Assembly (NCBI GenBank): GCA_964652155.1
Contig: CAZZBK010000002.1
Location: 74,687-138,686 of the forward strand
From: CAZZBK01 sp964652155
GTDB lineage: Bacteria; Planctomycetota; Planctomycetia; Pirellulales; PNKZ01
Direction: 5' to 3'
DNA: 64,000 bases
Part shown: positions 8,911 to 17,423 of the stretch, one piece after another
How the letters are laid out: each line of letters begins with the position of its first letter
How positions within the stretch are numbered: the first letter of the stretch is position 1
Notes under the pieces: model-generated
Told to the model about the DNA's origin: nothing
The model's database searches: none
Seen by the model: only the letters and a program-made list of their open reading frames with translations
Translations under genes and position numbers: made by a program

Positions 8911-10146
8911 ATGTCGGACCGGCCCTTTCGTTTTATCCACGCCGGTGATTTTCATCTCGAACGGCCCTTGTATGGCCTGAGCGAGGTGCCAGACCACCTG
9001 CGCGATCTGTTGGTCGACGCGCCCTACCGCGCCGCGCAGCGCGTGTTCGACACCGCCTTGAGCGCCTCGGTCGACTTCGTCGTGCTCTGTGGCGATCTGC
9101 TCAACGTCGATCTAACCGGCGTGCGTGGGCCGCTATTTCTGATCCAACAATTCCAACGCCTGGCGGCGCAGAACATTCAAGTCTACTGGGTCGCCGGACA
9201 AATCGACGCCCCCGACACCTGGGCGAAAACCTATCCGCTCCCCAACAATGTGCATGTCTTCTCGCGCACTCGACCTGACGAGTTGACCGTCGAGCGCAAC
9301 GGCGTGTCGTTGGCGCAAATCACCGGCCTTTCTTACGCGCGGCGCCAACGCATCCGCAGTGACGAATTCTGGCCATCGGCCGACGGACAGTTCATGATCG
9401 TCGCCACGCATGGCGAAATCGAACTCGACGGCATCGCGCAACGCGGCATCAACTACTGGGCGCTCGGCGCGTTGCATGAACGGGCCACGCCGGTCATGAA
9501 CCCCACGGTGGTCCACTACCCTGGCACGCCGCAAGGACGCTGTCCGAGCGAGCACGGAGCGCACGGCTGCACGCTCGTCGACGTGGTGCCGGGCGTCACC
9601 CCACGATTGCAATTCTTTCCGACCGATGTCGTCCGCTTCGTACCCCAACGCTTGCTGGTCGACGCCAACTCGACCCGCGAGCAGTTGCAGAAACAAATCG
9701 AACAGAAGATTGACGAGTTAACCGCGGCGCAAGGCAACGTCGACCTGCTGGTCGAATGGTTCATCGGCGGCCACGGCCCGCTCCTCCAGCAATTACGGGG
9801 CGCCTGGGGGCGAGAACTGCTCACCCGGTTGCGACAAATTCACGGTCGCCGCACCCCCAGCGTCTGGAGCATCGAACTCGATGTGCAACCCGACAGCTCG
9901 CTCGGCGCCGAACTGCTCGATCAAGACACGTTGCTCGGCGAGTACATGCGGGCCATCGAACGGCATCTGACCGGCAAGACCAACGAACACGACAGCGATT
10001 TATCCATTGAGCCGTACCTGGGCGTCCATGCGGAGAGCAGCGCCATCACGGCGCTGCTGAATCTGTCGCAGGGCGAAACGCGCGAGCGCGTGCTACGCGA
10101 AGCGGCCGTGATGGGAACCGACCTCTTGAGTGGAGAGCGGAGCTAA
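8911..10146 (+). CDS. YhaO/Mre11-like phosphoesterase with apparently lost catalytic residues
   Basis: The protein has 411 residues with the calcineurin-like fold of SbcD/Mre11/YhaO exonuclease subunits. Motif I is HAGDFHL (His10, Asp13, His15) and motif II CGDLLN (Asp62), but the expected final Asp of GDxxD is Asn65. Motif III, normally GNHD, reads GQID (residues 96-99), so the catalytic His is Ile98. His167 (ATHGEI) is kept, but the GHxH block reads GALH (186-189). The gene starts at an ATG with AAGGAGG seven bases upstream; an earlier in-frame ATG at 8890 is less likely. Its stop overlaps the next ATG (TAATG), so it is coupled to the YhaN-like ATPase. It is probably a structural or regulatory DNA-repair partner rather than an active nuclease, although metal binding by the remaining ligands cannot be excluded. 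Confidence 0.82.
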   Translation: MSDRPFRFIHAGDFHLERPLYGLSEVPDHLRDLLVDAPYRAAQRVFDTALSASVDFVVLCGDLLNVDLTGVRGPLFLIQQFQRLAAQNIQVYWVAGQIDAPDTWAKTYPLPNNVHVFSRTRPDELTVERNGVSLAQITGLSYARRQRIRSDEFWPSADGQFMIVATHGEIELDGIAQRGINYWALGALHERATPVMNPTVVHYPGTPQGRCPSEHGAHGCTLVDVVPGVTPRLQFFPTDVVRFVPQRLLVDANSTREQLQKQIEQKIDELTAAQGNVDLLVEWFIGGHGPLLQQLRGAWGRELLTRLRQIHGRRTPSVWSIELDVQPDSSLGAELLDQDTLLGEYMRAIERHLTGKTNEHDSDLSIEPYLGVHAESSAITALLNLSQGETRERVLREAAVMGTDLLSGERS

Positions 10147-13100
10147 TGAAGATCAAAGACCTGCACATCGATGGCTTCGGGGTCTGGAACGACCTCAAGC
10201 TCGCCGAGCTCAACGAGCGGATCACCGTGTTCTACGGCCCGAACGAAGCGGGCAAGACCACACTGTTGCAATTCATCCGCGCCATGCTCTACGGCTTCTC
10301 GCCTCCGCGTCGACAGCGTTATTTGCCGCCGCTACGTGGTGGCCGACCGGGCGGCGCTCTCACCGTGCTCAGCCCGCAAGGGGTCTACACGCTCGATCGT
10401 CACGACGACTCGCCGGCCGCCATCCCGCTGGGACTCGCGCGCTTGTTGGCGGAAAATGGCCAAGCGCAGCATGAGCAATTACTCAAAGCGGTGCTCGGTG
10501 GCGTCGACGAGCCAATCTACAACAACGTCTTCGCCGTCGGCCTGCGCGAGATTCAAGAACTCGGCTTGCTCGAAGACACCGCCGCGGCCGAGTTGCTCTA
10601 CAAGCTGTCGACCGGCATGGACCGCGTCTCGCTCGTCGACGTGACCCGCGATATCACGTCGAGCCGCACGTCGCTGTTGTCAACCGACGATCGCCCCTCG
10701 CAAATCACCACGCTGCTTCAGCGACGCGAGCAGTTGCAGGCCGAGATCGACACATTGCACGAGTCCACCGCGCAATACACGCGGCTGCTCGCGCAGCGCG
10801 AGCAGCTTGACGACGACGTCGCCCGTGCCGAGGCCCAGCAGCAGCAACTCGATCGTCAATCGCGATTGCTCGACATTGCCATCGCCGTGCGCGACAAGTG
10901 GCAGAACCGCACCGACGTGGAAAATCAACTCACGTCGCTCGCCCAGGTCAAACGTCTGCCGCATGGCCTGGCCGAGGCGGTCGAACGCCTGAACGCCAAG
11001 CTCGCCGAGCACCGCCGTCACGCCGACGAACATCGCGCGCAGCGTCGAAAAATCAAAGACGAACTCGCCAAGCTCACCATCAACGAAGTCTTTTGGCGCC
11101 GCGTGCCCCATGTCCAGACGCTGCTCGACCAGCAGCAATGGCTCACCAAGATCGAAGAAGAGCAACGTACCCTCGAGGCCGATGGGCACACAATCGAACG
11201 CGAACTCGCCGCGAGCCGACACAAGGTCGCCGAGCACCCAACGGTCAAGATTGGCGGGACGACCGTTTCGGCGGAAGGCTGGGCGGTGGTGTTGCCCGCC
11301 GCGCGCAATCTGAGCAAGGCACTGCGACGTGCCCGACATGCCGAGGAAGCGGTCCGACGGATTGAAAACCACGCCGAGACCGTTGGCGACGACGTGCAAC
11401 TCGCGTTGGCTCGCGTGCAAGAGTCGAGCCTTCCCCGGGCGATCGAAAAGGCCGGCCAGAACGTCGGTTTGTTGCGCCGCCGTGTTCAGCTCGAAGAACG
11501 CATCGAGCAGCTCAAGCGACATCACCTCGAGTTGCTCGACGACAGCCACGGCTTACTCGACCGGCAACTGCTGCCTCCCGGTTGGCTCGCCGTGCTCGGT
11601 GGCGTGTTTGCCGCAGGCATCTCGATGGCCTTCATGGGCGTGTTCTTTCCGAGCGCCAGCAGCACCGGTTGGTACCTGGTGATGGGCATGATTGGTGTCT
11701 TCGGCTCATTGCTGATCAAACGCGGCCTGGAGCACACCGCCGCCTCACAATTCGCCGATGCGCAGCGTGAGATCGGCTTGGTGGAGTCGCAACTCAACGA
11801 GGCCAAGGCCGAACGCGATCAACTGGAGACGCAGTTGCCGCACTCGGTCGGCTCCCCGGCCACACGACTGAAAACCGCCGAGGCTGAGTTGGCGCAACTC
11901 GAGCAACTGCTGGGGGTCGAGTCACAGCGGAAAGTGGCTCGGCAAGAAGTCGAGAATGCCAAGCAAGAGGCTCGCACCGCCAACGAGGCCAGCGAGGCAG
12001 CCCGCCGCCGCTGGAAACAAGCCCTGCAAAACGCCGGGCTGCCCGCCACCATCACGATGACGCAGCTCAAAGACCTCCGCAACGTCAAGCCGCGCGACAA
12101 CAGCACCGACGAGTTGACCCGCAAGCTCGAACGCCGACGCCACGAACTGGCTGAACGCGATCGAGAACTCAAGTCGTTCACCGATCGCGTCGTGCAATTG
12201 TTCAACGACGTACAGATCGAACCACGCAGCGGCAAGCTCGTCGACCAGCTCAAGCAATTGCAGGAAGAGATCAAGACGCAGGAAGGCAAACTGGTGCGGC
12301 AGGAACAACTGCGCAAACGGGCCAAGTACCTGCGACGCCTCGCCCTGCGCGAGTTCCAAGCCTACAAGAAGGTGCAAGCCCGACGACGCAAAGCGCTCCG
12401 CCGGGCTCAGTGCAAGGACGAGGTCGAGTTGCGGCAACGGGTCGCCACGATCGAGCGCATCGACCAATTGCAAGGTCAGCGCGAACAGCTCTCGCGCGAG
12501 ATCGGCCAAGCCCTTGGGCAATTTGGCACGGAGGACGTGATTCGCGAGTACTTCGATCATTACAAGCCGTCGCAACTTGAGCGATTGCTGACCGAGCTAG
12601 CCGGCAAACGGGCCACCGCGTCGCAAGCCTTGCAGCAAGCGGTCGAGCAGCGCGGTCGACTCACCGAGCAGATGAACCAATTGACACAGGATCGCCGCGT
12701 CGCGCAGAAGATGCTCGACCTGAGCGTCGTCGACGAGCAACTCAAACAAGCCGCCGCGCAGTGGCAAACGTTGGCCGTGGCTGGCACGATGCTCGAGACC
12801 ATCCGCAAAACGTTCGAAGCCCATCGGCAGCCCGAAACGCTCCGCGAGGCCTCGGAGTTTCTGGTCAAACTGACCGAGGGGCATTACAAGCGCGTTTGGA
12901 CGCCGATGGATCGGGACACGCTGCTCGTCGACGACAACGAGGGGAATACGCTTGGCGTCGAAGTGCTCAGCCGAGGGACGCGCGAACAGGTGTTCTTGTC
13001 ACTGCGGCTGGCGTTGATTGGCGCCTACGCCCGGCGTGGCGCGGTGTTGCCGATCGTGCTCGACGACGTGCTAGTCAACTTCGACGCGCATCGCGCGGCC

Positions 13101-13727
13101 GCCGCCGCCAAGGTGCTCTGCGAATTCGCCAAGCAAGGACATCAACTGCTGATCTTCACGTGCCACGAACATATCGCGCTGATGTTCCATAAGCTCGATG
13201 CGAAAGTGTTCCGGCTGCCGAATAATCACCAGCGTGGGCCCAAAGAGGCCATCGCGATTCGCGTCGACAAGCCGGTCGTTGCTCCGCCGCCGCCACCCCC
13301 CACGCGCTCATTGCAGCCGCCGGTGGTCAAGGCCCCGTCCCCGGTTGAGCCCAAGCCCGCCCCGAAACAGGTCGTCGTCGAGGCCGCGCCACCACCGGTC
13401 GAGATCCATGTCAACGTGCCGCCGCCGGAACCCAAGGGACCGAAGCTCATGCGTCGCCGCAAAGCCGCAGAGTCTCCTGCGCCAGCCAAGCCGATCGAAC
13501 TGGCCGCTCGCGGCCCGACTCGCGTCCGCAAAGCCAACGACTTCTTCGCCGGCTCACAGTGGCATGACCCGATCGACGACGACGGCAACGATCACGGCGA
13601 GCATGGCCTGAAGTACGACGAAAACTTCACCGAGGAAGACGCCCTTTGGTACGGTGTCGAGGGACAGCGCAGCGAACAGCCAGCCCTAAGCGTGCACCAA
13701 AGCAGCGCCGACGTTGCCAGTGAATAA
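10146..13727 (+). CDS. YhaN-type Rad50/SbcC-like AAA ATPase with central membrane hairpin
   Basis: This 1193-residue protein starts with Walker A in FYGPNEAGKTT (residues 29-39). Two long coiled-coil regions, rich in Gln, Glu, Arg and Lys, flank a hydrophobic hairpin at about 478-525 (WLAVLGGVFAAGISMAFMGVF, then WYLVMGMIGVFGSLLI) in the place where Rad50 has its zinc hook. Near residue 940 is the ABC signature (LSRGTREQVFLSLRLAL), and near 967 Walker B (LPIVLDDVLVNFD). About 165 residues of proline-rich then acidic sequence follow the ATPase. The membrane hairpin is what separates YhaN from SbcC. It probably works with the coupled YhaO-like protein in DNA-end handling at the membrane. Family assignment is strong; the C-terminal tail has no known role. 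Confidence 0.88.
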   Translation: MKIKDLHIDGFGVWNDLKLAELNERITVFYGPNEAGKTTLLQFIRAMLYGFSPPRRQRYLPPLRGGRPGGALTVLSPQGVYTLDRHDDSPAAIPLGLARLLAENGQAQHEQLLKAVLGGVDEPIYNNVFAVGLREIQELGLLEDTAAAELLYKLSTGMDRVSLVDVTRDITSSRTSLLSTDDRPSQITTLLQRREQLQAEIDTLHESTAQYTRLLAQREQLDDDVARAEAQQQQLDRQSRLLDIAIAVRDKWQNRTDVENQLTSLAQVKRLPHGLAEAVERLNAKLAEHRRHADEHRAQRRKIKDELAKLTINEVFWRRVPHVQTLLDQQQWLTKIEEEQRTLEADGHTIERELAASRHKVAEHPTVKIGGTTVSAEGWAVVLPAARNLSKALRRARHAEEAVRRIENHAETVGDDVQLALARVQESSLPRAIEKAGQNVGLLRRRVQLEERIEQLKRHHLELLDDSHGLLDRQLLPPGWLAVLGGVFAAGISMAFMGVFFPSASSTGWYLVMGMIGVFGSLLIKRGLEHTAASQFADAQREIGLVESQLNEAKAERDQLETQLPHSVGSPATRLKTAEAELAQLEQLLGVESQRKVARQEVENAKQEARTANEASEAARRRWKQALQNAGLPATITMTQLKDLRNVKPRDNSTDELTRKLERRRHELAERDRELKSFTDRVVQLFNDVQIEPRSGKLVDQLKQLQEEIKTQEGKLVRQEQLRKRAKYLRRLALREFQAYKKVQARRRKALRRAQCKDEVELRQRVATIERIDQLQGQREQLSREIGQALGQFGTEDVIREYFDHYKPSQLERLLTELAGKRATASQALQQAVEQRGRLTEQMNQLTQDRRVAQKMLDLSVVDEQLKQAAAQWQTLAVAGTMLETIRKTFEAHRQPETLREASEFLVKLTEGHYKRVWTPMDRDTLLVDDNEGNTLGVEVLSRGTREQVFLSLRLALIGAYARRGAVLPIVLDDVLVNFDAHRAAAAAKVLCEFAKQGHQLLIFTCHEHIALMFHKLDAKVFRLPNNHQRGPKEAIAIRVDKPVVAPPPPPPTRSLQPPVVKAPSPVEPKPAPKQVVVEAAPPPVEIHVNVPPPEPKGPKLMRRRKAAESPAPAKPIELAARGPTRVRKANDFFAGSQWHDPIDDDGNDHGEHGLKYDENFTEEDALWYGVEGQRSEQPALSVHQSSADVASE

Positions 13728-13753
13728 CCCGCCACAGGCACGAGGAGTGCGCG

Positions 13754-14221
13754 TTACTTCACGCGCTTAAATACGAGCAAACAGGCGCCACTCTCAGCAG
13801 CGGACTCGAACTTCTCGGGGCGAGGCGTATCACCCGTCCCGCGCACATTCAGGCAAACTTTCAGCCGCTGCTCGTCGAACTCGTAAATGCCCAACATCGC
13901 ACCGCGCGGCACGTCGCCGCCGATGGGTTGATTGAGGCTGAAGTCGACCTCGCGCGGCGTCTTGCTCGGATCGAGTTTCACGGTCGCAACGAACGAGGCG
14001 GGGACAAGCGTCGTGAGTCGAACCTCGCTGCCGCTGAAGGTCACCTCGACGCCGCCGAGCACGCCGGTCACGTCTTGCCCCTCGAACACGCATGAGGCAA
14101 AAGTCCACTTCCCCTGCCATCGCTGCCGCTCCGAGGCGATCTCGTCGGCCCCCATGAAGAGGCCAACACACGCCATCACCAACAAAGCAAGCCGACGAGA
14201 TGGCAGGGCATCTGGCATCAT
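13754..14221 (-). CDS. TIGR03067 domain protein (planctomycete lipocalin-like)
   Basis: The protein has 155 residues, a signal peptide (LALLVMACVGLFMGADE) and a single beta-rich domain. The pattern RWQGKWTFASCVFEGQ, then LDPSKTPREVDF, MLGIYEFDEQRLKVCL and RPEKFES is the TIGR03067 signature, common and often multi-copy in planctomycetes. The protein is exported. The function of the family is unknown; a lipocalin-like binding role is often assumed. The start ATG overlaps the stop of the sugar isomerase gene (TAATG), so the two are coupled. Confidence 0.85.
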   Translation of the reverse strand: MMPDALPSRRLALLVMACVGLFMGADEIASERQRWQGKWTFASCVFEGQDVTGVLGGVEVTFSGSEVRLTTLVPASFVATVKLDPSKTPREVDFSLNQPIGGDVPRGAMLGIYEFDEQRLKVCLNVRGTGDTPRPEKFESAAESGACLLVFKRVK

Positions 14222-15390
14222 TACGCCTTTAACTGTTCATCGTGGCGCATGAAGCTGGGTGGCTGATCGGCAAGATGCACGTTGGCGAGCGCCTGCTTCG
14301 CGCCAGCATGTTGCTCGACGTCGTTGTCTTCCCATTCGATGCTGATCGCGCCGCTGTAACCAGCCCGATTCAACTCGACGATCAATTCTTCGGTGCAAGT
14401 CGCATCGCGAGCCGTGCCGGCCGTGACAAAGTTCCAGCCGTTGTGTTTGTCGCCCATCGGCTTGTGTCCGCCAAGTAGGCCGTTGCGGGTATAGCCCTTG
14501 ATGACCTGCACGCCTTTGATATGAGCGCAACGGATCCGGTCGCCGTAGGCGCGAATAAAGTCGACGCCTGACACGCCTTGCCACTGCATGTGTGAGCAGT
14601 CGAAGTTAAAGCCCGTGACGTTGGCGAACCCGGCGCGGTCGACGGCGTTCAAGAAATCGCCGGCGCTGGCAATGTCTCCCATCGCGCGCTCGCTGGGGTG
14701 ACACTCGAGGTTGTAGCTGGTGCCGTACTGGGCACAGGCCTGAAAGACCGGCGCGAATCGCTCGACCAGCAATTCCAAGCTCACCTCATAGACGTCGGGA
14801 ATTGCGTGCCCGCCGAGCGACTTGGGCAACGGCGGGAACAAGAACCAGTGGCTCCAGCAATGCGCCGGCGAGCCGACGAACCCGGACAGCGGCACATGCC
14901 GGTTTTGTAATTTGCCCAGGTGATGTGCGAGCCGCGTGGCGTTGACCAGCGAGTCGGTTGCTTGACGCCGAGCGATGTCGGCCACGTGGTCAGGAACATA
15001 GAAGGGATCAGTACGGGGCGGCTGATTGCCCGCGGCGCGCCATTGGGCGTAGGCCTCGACACTCTCGCCGCCGATAAACTGCAGCGTCTTGGCGCTAGGC
15101 TCGTCGCCGAGCGCTTGGCCTTGCAAGTGACAGGCGACCGAGAAGATTTCCATGCCGCGCGACTTGGCTTTGGCGACACGCGACTCGGCATAGGCAGCGG
15201 CCCCTTCGTAGGTCGAGCACTTCGCCAGATCGAGTTCCCAGCTCGCCTCTTCCCAGCCGTCGAAACCAGTCGCCGCGATCCAGTCGAGCCACTGCTCCTC
15301 GTTCACGTTGCCGAATTGCCCTCGGACCAACCCGACCTGATGATAGGAATGCTTGCCCGAGCGATGCTGCGACGTCTGCTTGAAACCCAC
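14221..15390 (-). CDS. Sugar phosphate isomerase/epimerase family protein (xylose isomerase-like TIM barrel)
   Basis: The protein has 389 residues from a GTG start that has GGAGG eight bases upstream. Longer in-frame starts, up to 15546, add sequence that looks untranslated. The barrel is of the AP-endonuclease-2/IolE type: LDWIAATGFDGWEEASWELDL, AVDRAGFANVTGFNFDCSHMQWQG (metal-binding Asp and His), IRCAHIKGVQV, and the C-terminal SIEWEDNDVE supplying a Glu ligand. It probably isomerises or epimerises a sugar or cyclitol in the cytosol; the substrate is unknown. Proteins of this family are numerous in planctomycetes and often near exported sugar-processing genes. The gene is coupled to the downstream TIGR03067 gene. 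Confidence 0.82.
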   Translation of the reverse strand: MGFKQTSQHRSGKHSYHQVGLVRGQFGNVNEEQWLDWIAATGFDGWEEASWELDLAKCSTYEGAAAYAESRVAKAKSRGMEIFSVACHLQGQALGDEPSAKTLQFIGGESVEAYAQWRAAGNQPPRTDPFYVPDHVADIARRQATDSLVNATRLAHHLGKLQNRHVPLSGFVGSPAHCWSHWFLFPPLPKSLGGHAIPDVYEVSLELLVERFAPVFQACAQYGTSYNLECHPSERAMGDIASAGDFLNAVDRAGFANVTGFNFDCSHMQWQGVSGVDFIRAYGDRIRCAHIKGVQVIKGYTRNGLLGGHKPMGDKHNGWNFVTAGTARDATCTEELIVELNRAGYSGAISIEWEDNDVEQHAGAKQALANVHLADQPPSFMRHDEQLKA

Positions 15391-15571
15391 GACGATAGCC
15401 TCCACGACGATGAAAAAATCGACTGCGTCTGGCGATTGTAGAGGGCTCGGGGCGAATTGCCAGAGCGTATTGGGCAGCCGCGTCAACTTGTGGTCGCGGA
15501 CGCACTTGCGACCCATGCGCGGCGTCGGAACCCAAGAACTGGTCACTGGTTAGGTCAAGCGAGCATTGGCG

Positions 15572-15599
15572 TTGACCCGCGAGTTGTTTTCACTAAAAT
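15572..15599 (+). promoter_or_regulatory. Sigma70-like promoter for lysS
   Basis: TTGACC and TAAAAT are separated by 16 bases, and the lysS ATG lies 31 bases after the -10. The match to consensus is good, but the start site is not known. Confidence 0.45.
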
Positions 15600-15629
15600 G
15601 TTGCCTCCCTTGGAGTTAATGCGATTGCC

Positions 15630-17171
15630 ATGAGCCAGCCCCCGTCGAATAACCCGCCCGAAAGTGAATCGCGCAAGCAACATGAGGCGTCGCGCCGTGA
15701 TAAGTTGAAGCGCCTCGTCGAGCTCGGGGTCGATCCGTGGGGGCAGCGTTTCGACGATCATCAGCCGATCGGTGACATCCGTGCCCGCGAGGCGGAGATT
15801 GTCACCACGCCACCCTCGGGGGACGACCCCAAAGCGCAAGCCGAGCTGAGCGGCCCACGCGTCCGCGCGGCGGGGCGCATCGTGTTGCGTCGCGACACGG
15901 GCAAGCTCGTGTTTGCCAATATCCTCGACTGGTCGGGCACGATCCAATTGTACATCGGTCGCAAGCAGGTCGGCGACGACAACTGGGCCGTCGTGCAATG
16001 TCTCGATCTGGGAGACATCATCGGCGTCGATGGCGAGTTGAAACGGACCAAGACCGGCGAGCTGACCATCTTTGTTGAGAAGGTTCACTTTCTCACAAAG
16101 AGCGTCGAGCCGCATCCGGACAAATATCAAGGATTGCACGACCCCGAGCAGCGGCAACGTATGCGCTACTTGGATTTGATTCACAACGAAGGCGTGTTGC
16201 CGCGGTTCTTAAAGCGCACGCAGATCGTGCAGTCGATCCGCAACACGCTTGCCGGAGAGCGTTTCGTCGAGGTCGAGGGGCCTACGTTGCACGCCATTGC
16301 CGGCGGCGCGGCGGCGCGGCCGTTCATCACGCATCACAACACGCTCGACATGAAGCTGTTCTTGCGCATTGCCCTGGAACTGCATTTGAAGCGGTTGATG
16401 GTCGGCGGCATCGAACGGGTTTATGAGTTGGGGCGCGTGTATCGCAACGAAGGAGTCAGTCCTCGGCATAACCCTGAGTTCACGATGCTCGAATTGTATC
16501 AGGCCTATGGCGATTACCGTGCCATGATGGACCTGACCGAGAAGATTATCGTGAACGCCATTCGCGCGACGGGCCAAGATCTGAAAATCCCCTGGGGACA
16601 AGGCGAGTCGGCGATGACGCTCGACTTTACGCCCCCGTTCGAGCGGCTGACCTACGACGAGGCTTTTGAGCGTTACACGGGAGTCTCGCCGAACGATGCC
16701 GAGGCGGTCAAAAAATACGCCGAGCAGATCGGCTTCGACACGACCCACAAGCACCCAGACGTCATCAAGACCGAGGTTTTCGAGGAGAAGGTCGAAGACG
16801 CCTTGAAGGGGCCGGTGTTTATCATCGACTACCCGGCCGATATGTGCCCATTGACCAAGCGCAAGGCCTCGAATCCGAAAGTAGCCGAGCGGTTCGAGCT
16901 GTTCATCGAAGGAATGGAGTTGGCCAACGCGTACACCGAGCTGAACGACCCTGACCTGCAAGAGCGGCTGTTCAGCCAGCAGCTCGAAGGTCAGAAAGAA
17001 GAAGACTCGATGGCGAAGATGGATCACGACTTTATTCGCGCCCTGCGGTACGGCATGCCGCCGGCCGGCGGGTTGGGCATCGGCATCGACCGGCTCGTGA
17101 TGATCTTGACCAATAGTCAGACGATTCGCGACGTGATTTTGTTCCCGTTGTTGCGACATGAGGTGTTTTAG
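15630..17171 (+). CDS. lysS: Lysyl-tRNA synthetase, class II
   Basis: The protein has 513 residues, close to the usual 490-510. Residues 80-175 form the OB-fold anticodon-binding domain (RVRAAGRIVLRRDTGKLVFANILD). The catalytic core follows, with motif 1 (RFVEVEGPTLHAIAGGAAARPF), motif 2 (ERVYELGRVYRNEGVSPRHNPEFTMLE) and motif 3 (GGLGIGIDRLVMILTNSQTIRDVILFP). FIEGMELANAYTELNDP is the LysS-specific block. It charges tRNA-Lys in the cytosol. GGAG lies 12-15 bases before the start. The promoter-like pair upstream suggests independent transcription. The spacer to the next gene holds a large inverted repeat. The assignment is certain. Confidence 0.97.
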   Translation: MSQPPSNNPPESESRKQHEASRRDKLKRLVELGVDPWGQRFDDHQPIGDIRAREAEIVTTPPSGDDPKAQAELSGPRVRAAGRIVLRRDTGKLVFANILDWSGTIQLYIGRKQVGDDNWAVVQCLDLGDIIGVDGELKRTKTGELTIFVEKVHFLTKSVEPHPDKYQGLHDPEQRQRMRYLDLIHNEGVLPRFLKRTQIVQSIRNTLAGERFVEVEGPTLHAIAGGAAARPFITHHNTLDMKLFLRIALELHLKRLMVGGIERVYELGRVYRNEGVSPRHNPEFTMLELYQAYGDYRAMMDLTEKIIVNAIRATGQDLKIPWGQGESAMTLDFTPPFERLTYDEAFERYTGVSPNDAEAVKKYAEQIGFDTTHKHPDVIKTEVFEEKVEDALKGPVFIIDYPADMCPLTKRKASNPKVAERFELFIEGMELANAYTELNDPDLQERLFSQQLEGQKEEDSMAKMDHDFIRALRYGMPPAGGLGIGIDRLVMILTNSQTIRDVILFPLLRHEVF

Positions 17172-17185
17172 GAAGAGAAGAGAAT

Positions 17186-17336
17186 GGAACCACGGATGAA
17201 CACGGATAAACACAGATGAAGAGAGGACGGAAGGAAGAGTTGATGAGTAGCGCTAGGTGACAGCGCACCCCCATCCACTCCTCAGCCCCTCCGCTCCTCT
17301 GCCGTTCTGTGTTGATCTGTGTTCATCCGTGGTTTC
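17186..17336. repeat. Imperfect inverted repeat of the ccacggatgaacac type
   Basis: The left arm (17186-17217) and right arm (17305-17336) are near-perfect reverse complements of about 32 bases, built on the unit ccacggatgaacac. About 87 bases of purine/pyrimidine-biased sequence lie between them. Similar gatgaacacagat-type sequences occur as dispersed intergenic repeats in many bacterial genomes. It fills most of the gap between lysS and the ABC permease gene and could fold into a long hairpin in the transcript. Confidence 0.7.
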
Positions 17337-17423
17337 AACTCCTTCTGCGGTTCCCAGTTCCGAATTGAGTTTGTTCACCGGGCAAGGATGCCCTGGCAGT
17401 CATCGCAATCCAAGGATGGGTTC

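Noticed and set aside
15391..15546. Longer N-terminus for the sugar isomerase
   Set aside because: The added residues are unlike the family, and a good GGAGG site precedes the GTG at 15390.
16209..17213. Minus-strand frame of 334 codons opposite lysS
   Set aside because: lysS has all catalytic motifs, and the antisense frame is low-information.
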